Program-made: the position numbers and the translations under genes
Notes under the pieces: generated by a model
Told to the model about the DNA's origin: nothing
Seen by the model: the letters and a program-made list of their open reading frames with translations, nothing else
Databases searched by the model: none
Shown here: in pieces, positions 24,807-35,482 of the stretch
Layout of the letters: each line of letters opens with the position of its first letter
Position numbering within the stretch: the first letter of the stretch is position 1
Assembly (NCBI GenBank): GCA_005765155.1
Contig: VCCP01000004.1
Coordinates: 1,426,001-1,490,000, forward strand
Direction: 5' to 3'
From: Zelopaecilomyces penicillatus
Lineage: Eukaryota; Ascomycota; Sordariomycetes; Hypocreales; Pseudodiploosporaceae
DNA: 64,000 nt

Positions 24807-26191
24807 GGTGTCGACGCGCAACCTCCCCTCTCAGCTTTCGCCGAAGTTGTTTCGAGTTCAATAATGCTTAAATCATGCTTCCGAAAGTTTTAATCGCCCG
24901 CGCTTCGTGTCGGCGATGGAGAAAGGAACAATATGTTGGAAGGCGAAGGGTGCGATGCGAAAAGGAGAGGAACGGGGTTAGACGTGTCTGCCAAAGTTAA
25001 CGTGAATCTCAGAAGGTTGCCTGAGAAGCTCGAAAGTGAATGGAAGATGCTGACTCAGCTTTCAGAGTTAAATCCGACGTGTGGTCTGTGCGCCGCACAC
25101 CTCACTCCACAACAGGTACGTACTCTTTTCTATATCGCCTCAAGTGGCAATCGTTCGTTAAAGAAATAAATTCCCTACTACGTACGCTGGGTGATAAGGC
25201 TCCATATGTGCATTGTGGGTGTTCCGAGATTGCATTCAACGGCCCGCTCTATTGATTCTTTGTTCTCGGTCCCTTAATATCGTATCTATCGCTTTACGAC
25301 AAATACTCGTTGTGTTTCTTAGGCTTATATTTCAAGTATTTGCTTGCACATGCTATCTAGCATGAGTTGACAATAAACTACTAGTTGCAACCCTCGAAAC
25401 ACTACAGCTCTGACCTTTGATAGCGAAAGCATAACATATGACATGTACCTCACACTGGAATGCGCCCTGCCACGTCTTAATCTGAAGGCTAGGCATACCA
25501 CGCACCATCTCTCGGTCGAGATATGGTTCTGCATCAGCGGGTAGGCATCCTCACACGTATCTGTAACTAGTCAAAGTATTAAATTGATACATATAGACTT
25601 AGGGTTATAAGAAGAGCGTAAAACCCGAATCGTAGTCTCCTTGTGTATTGTGTTCAAGCAGTATAGTGTGTTAAAGGTACTGTACCTTGCAGTGCTAGAT
25701 ACCATGAAAACCTTATGATAGTACCTAGAAAACGCTTGATTAAAACAAGTAAAAAAGACTGGAGCAAGATTGTTTTGATATAACATATCGGACACGACAA
25801 CTTAACAAGCATAACAAGCGCCACTTACTTCACATATAAAGCAAGCATTTTAACACAAATGGGAATACTCATTATCATCGCATCATTGAATATCTAATGT
25901 ATATAATTTGCTAATCATTGAGAAGCAAAACTCGCAACACAACCGCTTGTCAGAGACTCTGCTAGTCATACATACATTCTTGCAATGAGTCTTCACCAAC
26001 AGTGACAAAACAATGCGCCATTATCATCTAAAGTCAAAACAGCCTCAACAACAAGAAGTCTGTTAAAGAACATCCCCCCAATTGTGGTATCGTTCGTCGT
26101 GAAAATATAAAAATAATAATACAAAGAAAGGAAAGGAAAAGATCATAAGAAGAGTTTGACAACGCGAAATGAGACATGATCTGAGTGACAT
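24807..26191. other. Intergenic region upstream of taf1
   Basis: Holds the taf1 promoter and leader (24807 to about 25.1 kb) and, at its far end, the likely 3' UTR of the glycine-rich gene. The middle is AT-rich with short open frames only. Nothing else is recognised. Confidence 0.5.
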
Positions 26192-27047
26192 TTATGCCAG
26201 AAAGACGATTGCCAAGACGGCCGTAGCTGCGGGCCAAAGTCCTAGGGTTTGTATGGTAGCTCCTGCTGAGTCAGGGCCATCTGCGGTGGTACCTTTTGGT
26301 AGTGTCCCGTTGATGAGAAGGGTCATACTGCCGTTAACCTCGGCGACATTGACAAGTGTCTTGTTGAGAGATGCATAACTGCCGTTGCCAATCAAGCTAG
26401 TAATATAATTGGTGTTGTTATTCTCGTCGCATCCGCACACGGACTCCTTGGCGCATCCGCAAATGACTTCTCGCTCCTCGTCCTTGTTGTTGGTGTGATT
26501 GCGATAGTAATATGGGTTATGGTAGTGATAGAGATAGGCACCGCCGAGCCAGAGACCGGGCCAGAATGCGAGCGCGGCACCGCCAAGTGCGAGGGGTGCG
26601 ATGAGTCCAACTGGTGACTTCTTACCCGACGTATAGGGAGTCGAACCTCCTCCGCCGTAGTAGCCACCGTACGCGGGTCGAGGACCACTTCCACCACGCG
26701 ACGTGCCTCCGGCGATGGAGGTGGGTGCTTTGTTTCCGCTAACGCGTAGAGTCAGCATTTTATACTTCAATAGTAGAAAAGAGGAGAGTAACAAACCTGT
26801 TACTGCCAGGAGAGCCACTGCCGCCAACGCCTCCGCTACCGCCACTCTTGCTGCCACTACCTCGACTACTGCCACGGCCGGAACCACCACTTTTGCCTCC
26901 TCCGCCTCCTCCTTTGCGTTTATACAGGTCGTGCTCGTCGGACCGAGACTCAATATCCATTCTCACAACATGCCGAGATGTGTCAATAGTGCTAGTTGTG
27001 GCGGTGGTGAAGAGCGTAAACGCGAGAAATGCGAGATCGAAACGCAT
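26192..27047 (-). CDS. Glycine-rich secreted protein, possibly GPI-anchored (DUF7732-like)
   Basis: Two exons (27047-26797 and 26738-26192) give 265 residues. A signal peptide covers about residues 1-20 (MRFDLAFLAFTLFTTATTST). A dibasic LYKRK, a likely Kex2 cleavage site, precedes a long Gly/Ser/Lys low-complexity region (KGGGGGGKSGGSGRG and onward). Then comes a conserved-looking part: a hydrophobic stretch (GLIAPLALGGAALAFWPGLW), a Tyr/His-rich HYHNPYYYRNHTNNKDEER and a Cys cluster (VICGCAKESVCGCDEN). Several NxS/T sites follow. The C-terminus (SAGATIQTLGLWPAATAVLA then IVFLA) looks like a GPI-attachment signal. From memory this architecture matches a fungal family of unknown function annotated as DUF7732; that name should be checked. 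A truncated paralogue lies at 34765-34995. Confidence 0.75.
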
Positions 27048-30000
27048 CTTGTGTATCTTGAACAGGGTTTTCCTGGAAGAAACGGAATGTGTACGAGAAA
27101 ATCAAGATGAAAGTTGGAAGTGCGGCAGAACTAGACTGGCAATAAAAGCAATCTCACACAAGGAGATATGTATGTATTCTGTGTTGCTGACGATGTGTGA
27201 CGGGAGAAATATGACAGGGTGGCGACCCGATGAGAATGAGGGATGATGACGAATATTCAAGATGGGTGGAAGGAGCAGCATCCGAGCAATATGTACCTGC
27301 TCGCTCTGTGGGACTACTTGACTGTAGATTAAGCTAAAGAAGGTGGCGCCTGCTTGGTTCCGCAGCTCCAACCCACAAAATAAGACTAAATGAGCAAAAG
27401 CTCCACAGCGATTACTCTTTAGGACTAGCAGCAACCTTGAGGGGTGGGGCACGTCCGAGGTCACGACCCATTATGCAGGCAAGGCTTAATTCTCCTTCAA
27501 CACGCCGATTGAGCTGGCAACGCTGGCAAACTGCTAGGCAACTCAGGTCGGGGGCAAGCACGTTCTGACGATGGTTTCCGTCTGAACTAGGGCACCGGGC
27601 GAGCAGCGCATGGCACAGCCAGGGCTGTACATGAAGATCCAGGCGATTACCCGCAAAGAGTTCCAAGACATAGAAATGGCCCCAAGACCTGATGAACCCC
27701 TCCCAGCTAAATTCGCAGCGCCACACTCTAGGGTCTGATGCAAGGCTCATTTAGGTACAAATTGATATGGTACTGTACTGTAGGTGTACTTCATATGATT
27801 CCCCGTTCACTCGTGCGCTGCATCGGTGATTTCCTAATAGAGTCAGTATGTGAGATGGTCGAATAGCCACCGACGTGTGGGTTCAAGCGACCAAGCAGGC
27901 ACTACTACGTCAGACAACTGAGGTCCTAGACAAGATTGTGATATGAGAATTCGTGATAAGGGTAAGTTGGGCAGGTAGCAATGAGCTGTGCTGTCAAGCT
28001 TTTTCGTGTTGACGTAATATGCTCAACACCACATGTGGGGGGCAGGCAGTGCAGCACAGCGCTGCAGCGTACACCCGCGGATTTGCACTTGATCATTCCC
28101 GAATGAGTGATTGTAATACCCCCCACAGAATGAGCCCGCATTATTATCATCAGTGCTATGAACATCAAGTATATTCAAAGAGAATACTTCCCTTTGAGAA
28201 ATTTTGAGTCTGTAAAAGAAAACTGAGATCAGCATCTTCCAACTATTTCCAAGGCTCGTTGAAGCTGTGCCTATAAATGAGATAAAATAAGCAGTGACGA
28301 GCCCAGCTTTCAGTGCTAATTGACCAATCAGATTGCATTCAACACCGAGGGGAGCAAAACGTATGTAAAGCAATAGACACATTGAATCGTAAACGGCTAG
28401 CCTAGGTAGAAAGTTGGTTCAATATGGATGTGTGTGACGCTGTATTGGGCACAGACTGCTAGTGCTTCTATGTAATGAGAAATATGTCGCCCATTATGAT
28501 GTCTACCTTGTTCACTTACCTGTTTGATACCGATCGATATCCCTAAGATTTTGGGCAGAAATATCTTAGTGGGCGGTACCGTGCTTGAGATTTAGACTCC
28601 AGAGTTAACGTACATGGCTTATTTTCACTTCCCGTGCCGCAAGGAGAAGGAGTTTTATCGTAACTATCAAGCTCATCTGGTCCAAGTCGATCAAATAGGA
28701 CAGTGGATACATGTGTGGGGAGGCGCATCGACAAGTTCATCTTATACTATAACTTTAAAGAGGAGATGAAGGGAACGTTAATTCATAACTGCACTCGTTC
28801 TCGGTTCAGAAACGAAAAGGTTTAGTCTGTAGAAAACGGGATCAAATCCAGGGCAAGTCAGTCCAACTATGTCAGGTTGCCTCTAGTGAAGGGTAATGTA
28901 CGCAAGTTGCTTGGTCATGTTCAAGCCTGGTCATCCTGCAAATAAAAGAATGGCGTGTATTTCAGGGCTAAGAGTTTCGATCTGCTTCCCAAATTGTACA
29001 AAGCCAACGACTTCGCTCTCTTGGGCTTTATCCATCGTACCAGCAATAGTACGTCATGAATCCCAGTCGAGAGTTGGCCAGCTACTACCTAGTACTTGTT
29101 CCCCTCCCACCAGATGTAAGAGCGCACGAAATAACTCTATTAATTATTGTTTGTCAACCATAAAGGTTCTGGTGCGTGGAACACCAACCAATAAGATGCA
29201 GAACAAATGGAAGACTTCTTCCGCCAGGGCGATCCCAAACTCAACTAGATTCTCCCTGTGAAAATGCCCGAGATACTGGGTTTCTATTGCATACATGCAT
29301 GTGGCGCATCAAACCATACACTTTCGGGGCGGGGAATAGAAACTAGAGAAGTTAAAGAACAGGGCTTGGACGGAGTACAGTGGCAAAGTACTATAGGTAC
29401 AGGCTTGGGTGCATCCACAGGAGCGATTAAGCATTTAGTGCACTGTCAAAGTGTACTTTTCAAACACTAATTACCTATTGAGCGGAGGATATCTGTTCAT
29501 TACCAATAGGCTATAGGGTGGGTGATTAACCGTTAGGGCCCTATTTCCCCCGCGATCTAGTCATCGGAACATTTTCTCCTAGATGTGTCCAGGCATTATT
29601 CTCCCAACCAATGCCACGGAAACGAACACAAGCCTGCAAAGCCATTACCCGGGAAATGGGCGCAGCAGCCTGAACTATATCCACGGGTCTTTTGTTGGTG
29701 GCAACCTCGTGGTGGCTGTGGAACCCGAAGAACGCACGGCTGCTACAATCATGCAAAGCCTTGCAGAGAGCCTGGCTTATGAGCAGTCCAGATGACAAAG
29801 CCTTGATTACTAGCCCCTTATCGATTGACCACCATATCCCTCCCGTCTCTTGCATCACATCCATCCATCCCATGGTCCGTCCACCTTTTGGGGCAAATTG
29901 TTTGGCATAGCCTCACGAAAACCTCACCCAAAGGTCATCTGTCCCATCGACCAAGCTTCATTTACAGTCTGGTATACTAAATAAATGGTGCCCAGCCAAA

Positions 30001-31334
30001 GAACTAGCAAGTTTCATCCCATCATTCCACTAGAATAGGAGGCCGCATGCTTCGACTGGCTGTGCCCTGATGCCTAAAACAATGGGGATTGCAGATTGCA
30101 CTCGATTATAGCACTGGCCCCCCACAGAATAGTCTGCAAGACGACCCTGATTTTTGCCAAGCTACTAATACTGATCGTGACAAACTCTCTGATGTTTTTT
30201 TCGACGGTTTGGTTCTCGCAGGAACTAATAGATATCGCTAGTGCCGAACACACAGTATTAGCGTGGCGCCAGAGATTCGGGTTTGTGATTTCTAGAACCC
30301 CATAGCCCGCTAGCATCATGGAGATGGGCTAATGTTAGTTTTCGGGAGAGCATGTGGATCACTTCAGATGCAACGTCTAAATGTCTGCCTGTAATCAAGT
30401 GGAATTCCATAACCACGATGTCAAAGTTGACAGCGAACTCCCTGTATCAGCACAGCAATCTCAGTATTCACGTGTGCTACGTGGACTTTGAATCCATTAT
30501 ACTTGCCTAGGATTGCTAGAAACAGCCCACCCCTGTTCCCACCAACTGATTGATGGATCATGAAATCAATAAGTGATCAGAAGAAAGAAAGCAATACAAA
30601 CCCTTTATTTGTGGAATATTTCCGTACAGTTCGGCGGGTGCTCTGGTCGAGGAACCTGGCTCCTACGTCGTATATTTGAGACACGGCCTTATTGCCATTG
30701 GTAGATTGGGGACACCATGTGTACCCAACTTTGAAGTCTCAAACTGCAGGTATAAACAGTTACGCGCCCAACACCTACAAAGCCTGCATCACTGCGCGCT
30801 GAGATGTGTGCGAGTGATTTTCTTCACCGGCTATAATAAGTAGCAGCCCCTGCAGTCTTCCTTGTCATACTCCCTACCCCTCGGACGATTGCGCAACCCA
30901 CACAAAACAAACCCCGGCAACTGGCTACTGGCTATTTGCTGCAGTTTGCTTTTTGCTGCAGCTCATGGTACCCTGCGCGAACAGCTGATGCCTTCCTCGC
31001 AGCAGCAGCTCCCAGTTTCCCTTCATCTTTGAGCTGCTCGATTGGATGAGGAACCTTGTCCAGTCCGCCGCGCTTATGCCAAACATTACACGGCCCGCCG
31101 CCCCAGCCGCCCAAGCCACTCCCGCCGCCGCTCAAGACCATGTCTATTATAATCATGTACCCTGTTGTGTTTCATGTTTTGGAAAAGGTAAGTGTTGACG
31201 AAATTATATAGCTGTGTGGGCTGGCCATAAGTATACGACGATAGGCCGAGCTTCTCCTAGTCTGTCCTCTTCTTTACAACTCGTATGCGTATTCGCCGGT
31301 GCTTTGTCCTAATAACTTTGTTGTCATCTTCCAC
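27048..31334. other. 4.3-kb gene-poor region
   Basis: Begins with the promoter of the glycine-rich gene. Open frames up to about 120 codons occur on both strands (for example 27102-27750 and 28023-28382, minus) with no domain, no composition bias typical of coding sequence and no matching splice extension. At 31140-31187 there is a possible first exon for the downstream membrane protein: an ATG, 16 codons and a GTAAGT donor. Nothing else is supportable. Confidence 0.45.
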
Positions 31335-32846
31335 ATGTCACAACTTATTCAGGATGGCTTCCTTTACTCTCTTTTCCCCGACACGAAACACATAAACCCG
31401 GAACACTACACTCAGCCAGATGGGTCAATTTCACTAGAGAAATATCCAGCCACCAATCCCTACTTCAGAACAGACGAGATTAGGTGCTACTATGATATCA
31501 GTGGGGGATATGGACCTACTCCACGGCTGGTCTATTATTTTCTCATCATCATTGCCATGCTCGGGCGGCGCAGAGGATGGATTGCCACGGCGGCGCTAGG
31601 ATACATCATGCTGTATAGTGGTACGGCTGCCGTCCATGCGGTTGCGCTGGCAGCTGTGAGAACGAAACTAATGCCCCCGAATTGGAGGCACAATTATGAA
31701 GTCGTTCTCGTGGACGGTTATTCTAGCGGTGGGATAGCTAAATTTAATGAATACCCACATATCAGCGTTGTGCAAAACCAAATATGGGAACTATGGATGC
31801 CTGTATTGCCAATGGCATGGGATCTGGATGTCGATCCTGTCCTGGCAATAGTGGGAGCTGCCTTCTTCGTCCTGCTTCCCATGCATATCTGGTCTCAAAA
31901 CTTGCGCCAAACGAGAGATAGACCGATTGTTATTGCGTGGGGGGTCCTTTTATTTATCGGGATGGCATGCGCTCTCGCCGCTCATTATCATTCCGAATTT
32001 TGGCCATTCACTCAATTACGATTTTGCCCCATAGGGCAGGAGGACGAGCTGCCCCTTCAAAATGATGGGTCTCAAACATACATCGACAAATGGGATGGAA
32101 TTGATAAGTATCGCTGGAACAAGACCGTTGAGAACTATTTCATCAACAAATCTGAGCCTGCCTATATCGGTAACAAATGCATGTATCCCTGCTTTGACAT
32201 GCAGCGATGGCCCTTGAGAGACCCGACAGATATCAAAGCCACAGTTGCATCAGACAGTGAACCTAAATTCTTCGGTACAGATGTTTGGTTCTTCTTACTC
32301 ATTGCGGTCTTCATGCTTGTTTGCTCAACGACCATTTCTGGCCTGACAATAGCCGCACTACCCTACTTCCCCCGATCTTGGACCTTCTCTGGACACCGAA
32401 CCTACATGGACACAAGGACAAATCAACCTCTCGAGTTTGCTGCGGGTTTGCTGCAGCGGATAAAATCAATACGAAAAAATGACACCGCCAGCGTTTGGAT
32501 GTGAGCTTGGTATACAATTCTGCTTGGGTACTTCCTCATGATATATTACTACACTTACTTCGTCAGCCCCCTGGCCCTACTCTTTTTTCTTATCATCATG
32601 GAGTGGCTTATCTGGGAAACCGATACAGGATGGGAAACCTTTCGCCACGTTGGCCAGTGGAGTGCTATCGTTGGTTTGGGGTTTCTGTTTATTGTGGAGG
32701 TTATGTCTCAATTCATGGAGAAAAGGGATGGCAACTCCCAAATAACAACACCATCCTCACAGAGCAATGTCTCACCATTTTCGCAAAAGGAATCTATGGC
32801 CACCATTTCTACTTCCACCAAACATTCTCGCAGAGCTAGTGTCTAG
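31335..32846 (+). CDS. Uncharacterised polytopic membrane protein
   Basis: Two exons, 31335-32500 and 32567-32846, give 481 residues. The 66-nt intron has a GTGAGC donor, TTAC branch-like motifs and a GTCAG acceptor. It is required: unspliced, an in-frame TGA (32502-32504) stops the protein directly after the donor, while both halves lie in the same frame and splicing gives SVW|IPLALLFFLIIMEW. About seven hydrophobic segments are visible (near residues 64-76, 82-107, 160-190, 200-222, 330-355 and two in exon 2). A large hydrophilic loop carries Cys residues (NKCMYPCFDMQRWPLRDPTD) and NKT/NKS glycosylation sites. The C-terminal tail is Ser/Thr-rich. I recognise no named family; it looks like a conserved hypothetical of filamentous ascomycetes. 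An alternative first exon at 31140-31187 joined to 31353 is also phase-compatible. Confidence 0.7.
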
Positions 32847-34493
32847 CAGATGCATTTTTTATTGATTCGCTAAGAGAACAATGTAATGCTGCTCCTGCAA
32901 AATCCGACACATCCGATGTCAATGCAAAGCGGGCAGTCTAGTTGTTGGGCAGCACACCAATAGCGCACTGTACGACCCAGTCCCAAGGCCCTGATAGAGC
33001 GCTTATTGACTCATAAAGTCCGGGTTCAGGTCCAAGAACGGGATATGATGATTAGGAACTGCTGCGATGACCTATTTCGGCCCCCTCGGCACTCGGCGCT
33101 CAGCACCGTAATACGTCTTCAGGGTACAATCAGCGCACGATCCAAGCCAAGAGTCGTTCCAAGTTCCATGATTACAAAATGCATGTGGGGATCTGATGCA
33201 AGCTGTATTTTGATTGTGGATTGCAGAGCTCTGACAACTAAGTGGTCACAATTCCTGAGCTCATATGGTAACCTTCCCTCCCTCTGTGCGGACGCCGCAC
33301 AACAATTTCCAATCCAACGGCTTGAAAACTCGGAGGTTCTCGACAATCCTGGCAAGTACGCTTTCGAGATATTACTGGAAAACTCCAATGAAGCAGACCT
33401 TGGACAGCGGGTGCGCAGCCCCTAATCGGCGTCGAAGTAGCCAAGAATAAAAACGCTTAGATGAAGGTTCACTTGTGTAGTAGCAAGTAGTTGGCCTTTT
33501 ATTTTTTACATTGATGTTAATTCATGGCTTTGTATACGGAAAAAAATCGTCGAACTTAGACTAATCCCAACTTTGACTTGAAATGTTTTGTCTTGAGAGG
33601 GCATCACCAACTCAATCATGTGTACCAGACTTGTGGAGAAACGTCTGGTAAACACGATTATGGGTTCATAATCGGACAAAACGATGAGCGTATTTAATAT
33701 TACATAGATGAGGTGAAATATATTACTTTTATGATACAATTAAACACCCTTCGAACTTTAATGGCCCCGTCGACCTGTTTAGTCAGTTAGACAGACACAA
33801 CACTGTGACTGCTGGGGGGAAATGGGAGCCTTGAGTATCCAACCAGTCCACCAAAGTTATGATTGCGTATAATCAACAATAAAAAGACCCGCGCTGTAAC
33901 CCTCTGAAAATTCCGATGGTAGCATTGGGCGTATTTGATGCTGCATGTAGCGAACCAGAAGAGCAGGAACAGAAGCACTAATGCAGTCAAATGTTGATCA
34001 GGCTCTCTGCACCCACCATCTACAATTCGGAATTGCTGAAGATTTGAGATCCATCACATGTGTCACCAATTAAAGTACCCAAAGAGTCTTTTGGATGCTC
34101 CATGCAGCCTACTCTGCGGCCTTTTTCACTGATCCAACAACATACAACTATAGGACACAGAGTATGAGCTATTTGTCACTTATCTCTGCACGGTTTACAG
34201 TTATAACAACAGCTGACCTCTTCTTAAGGCCATGTTATTCGCTTTATTCAATCATGAGTTGTATCATGAGGCGCGGGACTTCCTCTCCCGAAGGCTGCGC
34301 TGCGCAACCAAGCGCCACCAACGTTGTTTGAACATACAGTACCTCCCAAACAGACAAATAACATGGTCAAGAAAGGCTATCATTCATTGACTTGTCCTCT
34401 TGGCAGAAAGAGAGAAATGTGTCTCTGTTCATGCCATTCGCTGAGAAGAATTTCAGCCTCACTCATGGGATAAGGTGTGAAGGACAACCATGT

Positions 34494-34523
34494 GACTTTG
34501 ACTTTGACTTACACATATATAAG
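34494..34523 (+). promoter_or_regulatory. GACTTT triple repeat and TATA box
   Basis: Three tandem GACTTT units (the last truncated) run directly into ACACATATATAAGC, which contains a consensus TATA box, TATATAAG, at 34516-34523. The ATG of the small glycine-rich gene is 242 bp downstream. Most other genes here lack an obvious TATA box, so this suggests a tightly regulated promoter. Activity is inferred only. Confidence 0.4.
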
Positions 34524-34670
34524 CTGAATGCTGCTCTTTCCATTCACCTCGTAGATTCATCATCACTGCTCAACCTCATCGAGCCATTCTTCTATTACTT
34601 TTGTTACACTTGAACTACACAAACACACAAGCCTTCACATTTATAATTGTACGAGCTCGCTTTCATCCCT

Positions 34671-34695
34671 CATAGGATTGTATAGCAATCCTATG
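34671..34695. repeat. Perfect 10-bp inverted repeat, 5-nt loop
   Basis: CATAGGATTG, spacer TATAG, then CAATCCTATG. The arms are exact reverse complements. It lies between the TATA box and the ATG of the small glycine-rich gene, so it may form a hairpin in the mRNA leader or be a binding site for a dimeric protein. Confidence 0.8.
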
Positions 34696-34764
34696 CCCTT
34701 TCTGTGTTGTTTCTAGTATGACTCATGGTAATAACACAGGAGGTCATCTGACCATTTATGCAAG

Positions 34765-34995
34765 ATGCGGTTCGATCTCGCTTTGGTTGTGTTTACGCTC
34801 TTCACCGCCGCAACGGCCAGAGCAATTGGTCCTTTCCATTATGCGAGAACGGGCATTGAATCCCCTCCGGTCGAGCACGAGGTTTATAAACGTAAAAGCG
34901 GTGGCGGTGGAGGCAAAGGCGGAGGTTCAAGCCGGGGCAAGGGCGGCAAGCGGAAGCATTATAACATTATGCCCCCTCGAGATGAACAGGCGTGA
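34765..34995 (+). CDS. Small secreted glycine-rich peptide precursor, truncated paralogue of the 26192-27047 gene
   Basis: A single exon of 76 residues. The N-terminus MRFDLALVVFTLFTAATARA is a signal peptide closely matching the 27047 gene (MRFDLAFLAFTLFTTATTST). The following IES..VEH-VYKRKSGGGGGKGGG aligns with IES..DEH-LYKRKGGGGGGKSGG. The protein then ends at KGGKRKHYNIMPPRDEQA; the Tyr/His, Cys-cluster and GPI-like parts of the paralogue are missing. Two Lys-Arg pairs (in VYKRK and GGKRK) could be cut by a Kex2-type protease, releasing a basic Gly/Ser/Lys peptide of about 20 residues. It has a TATA box and a leader hairpin upstream, so it may be expressed rather than a dead fragment. 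It could be a pseudogene of the longer gene, or a derived short precursor. No function is known. Confidence 0.55.
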   Translation: MRFDLALVVFTLFTAATARAIGPFHYARTGIESPPVEHEVYKRKSGGGGGKGGGSSRGKGGKRKHYNIMPPRDEQA

Positions 34996-35482
34996 TTGGC
35001 TTTTAATATATTGAAATAAGGTCGAATTAAATGCGAAGCAGTGACGACATGGTCTGGTTGCAACACGTGACCAACTTGTGATATTCTGCACTAGATAGTA
35101 TAACTGGTTGCTACGACATTACAATTATACTTCGAGTCTATAACGTCTTTAGTTTAGTGTACTTCAATTGCTTCTTTGTCTCACATAAAAAACTCGTCGC
35201 CGCCTCCCTGTAAATGACAGTTCTGGGTTCTGAATCCTGATATTTATATGGCATTCTGCTGACTAGATGTGCGAGCGCCGAAGCCGAGCGCCGAGACATC
35301 GTTACCCTCTACGCTACTGCCATTTTGTTGCTTGTTTTTCTTATCCTCATTTTACACCGCTTGGTTTATTCAAGCTATTAGTTGGAAAGATTCGACTTGT
35401 GAATATATATGTGCCGTGGTCGTTGAGGAAAAAAACCCACAAAGCGGAGCGAAGACATACTTGGGTGGTGGTGGATACTATT
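34996..35482. other. Spacer and promoter of the Zn2Cys6 gene
   Basis: 487 bp holding the 3' end of the small gene and the presumed promoter of the transcription factor. The factor's frame is open upstream of its chosen ATG back to 35267, but that extension has no zinc-cluster-like sequence and lacks support. Confidence 0.5.

Larger units (their letters stand above)
32847..34764. other. Intergenic region with promoter of the small glycine-rich gene
   Basis: The first 1.6 kb holds only short open frames without features and is AT-rich around 33.5-34.0 kb. The last 270 bases look like a promoter: three GACTTT repeats (34494-34511), a TATA box (34516-34523), and a perfect 10-bp inverted repeat (34671-34695) before the ATG at 34765. 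Confidence 0.5.

Noticed and set aside
24807..24821. Five-codon N-terminal extension of TAF1
   Set aside because: It begins at TTG; the first ATG (24806) gives the usual MSEETEF-like start.
33506..34000. AT-rich stretch as a RIP-damaged transposon
   Set aside because: No transposase or reverse-transcriptase fragments, terminal repeats or strong TpA excess by eye; only moderately AT-rich spacer.
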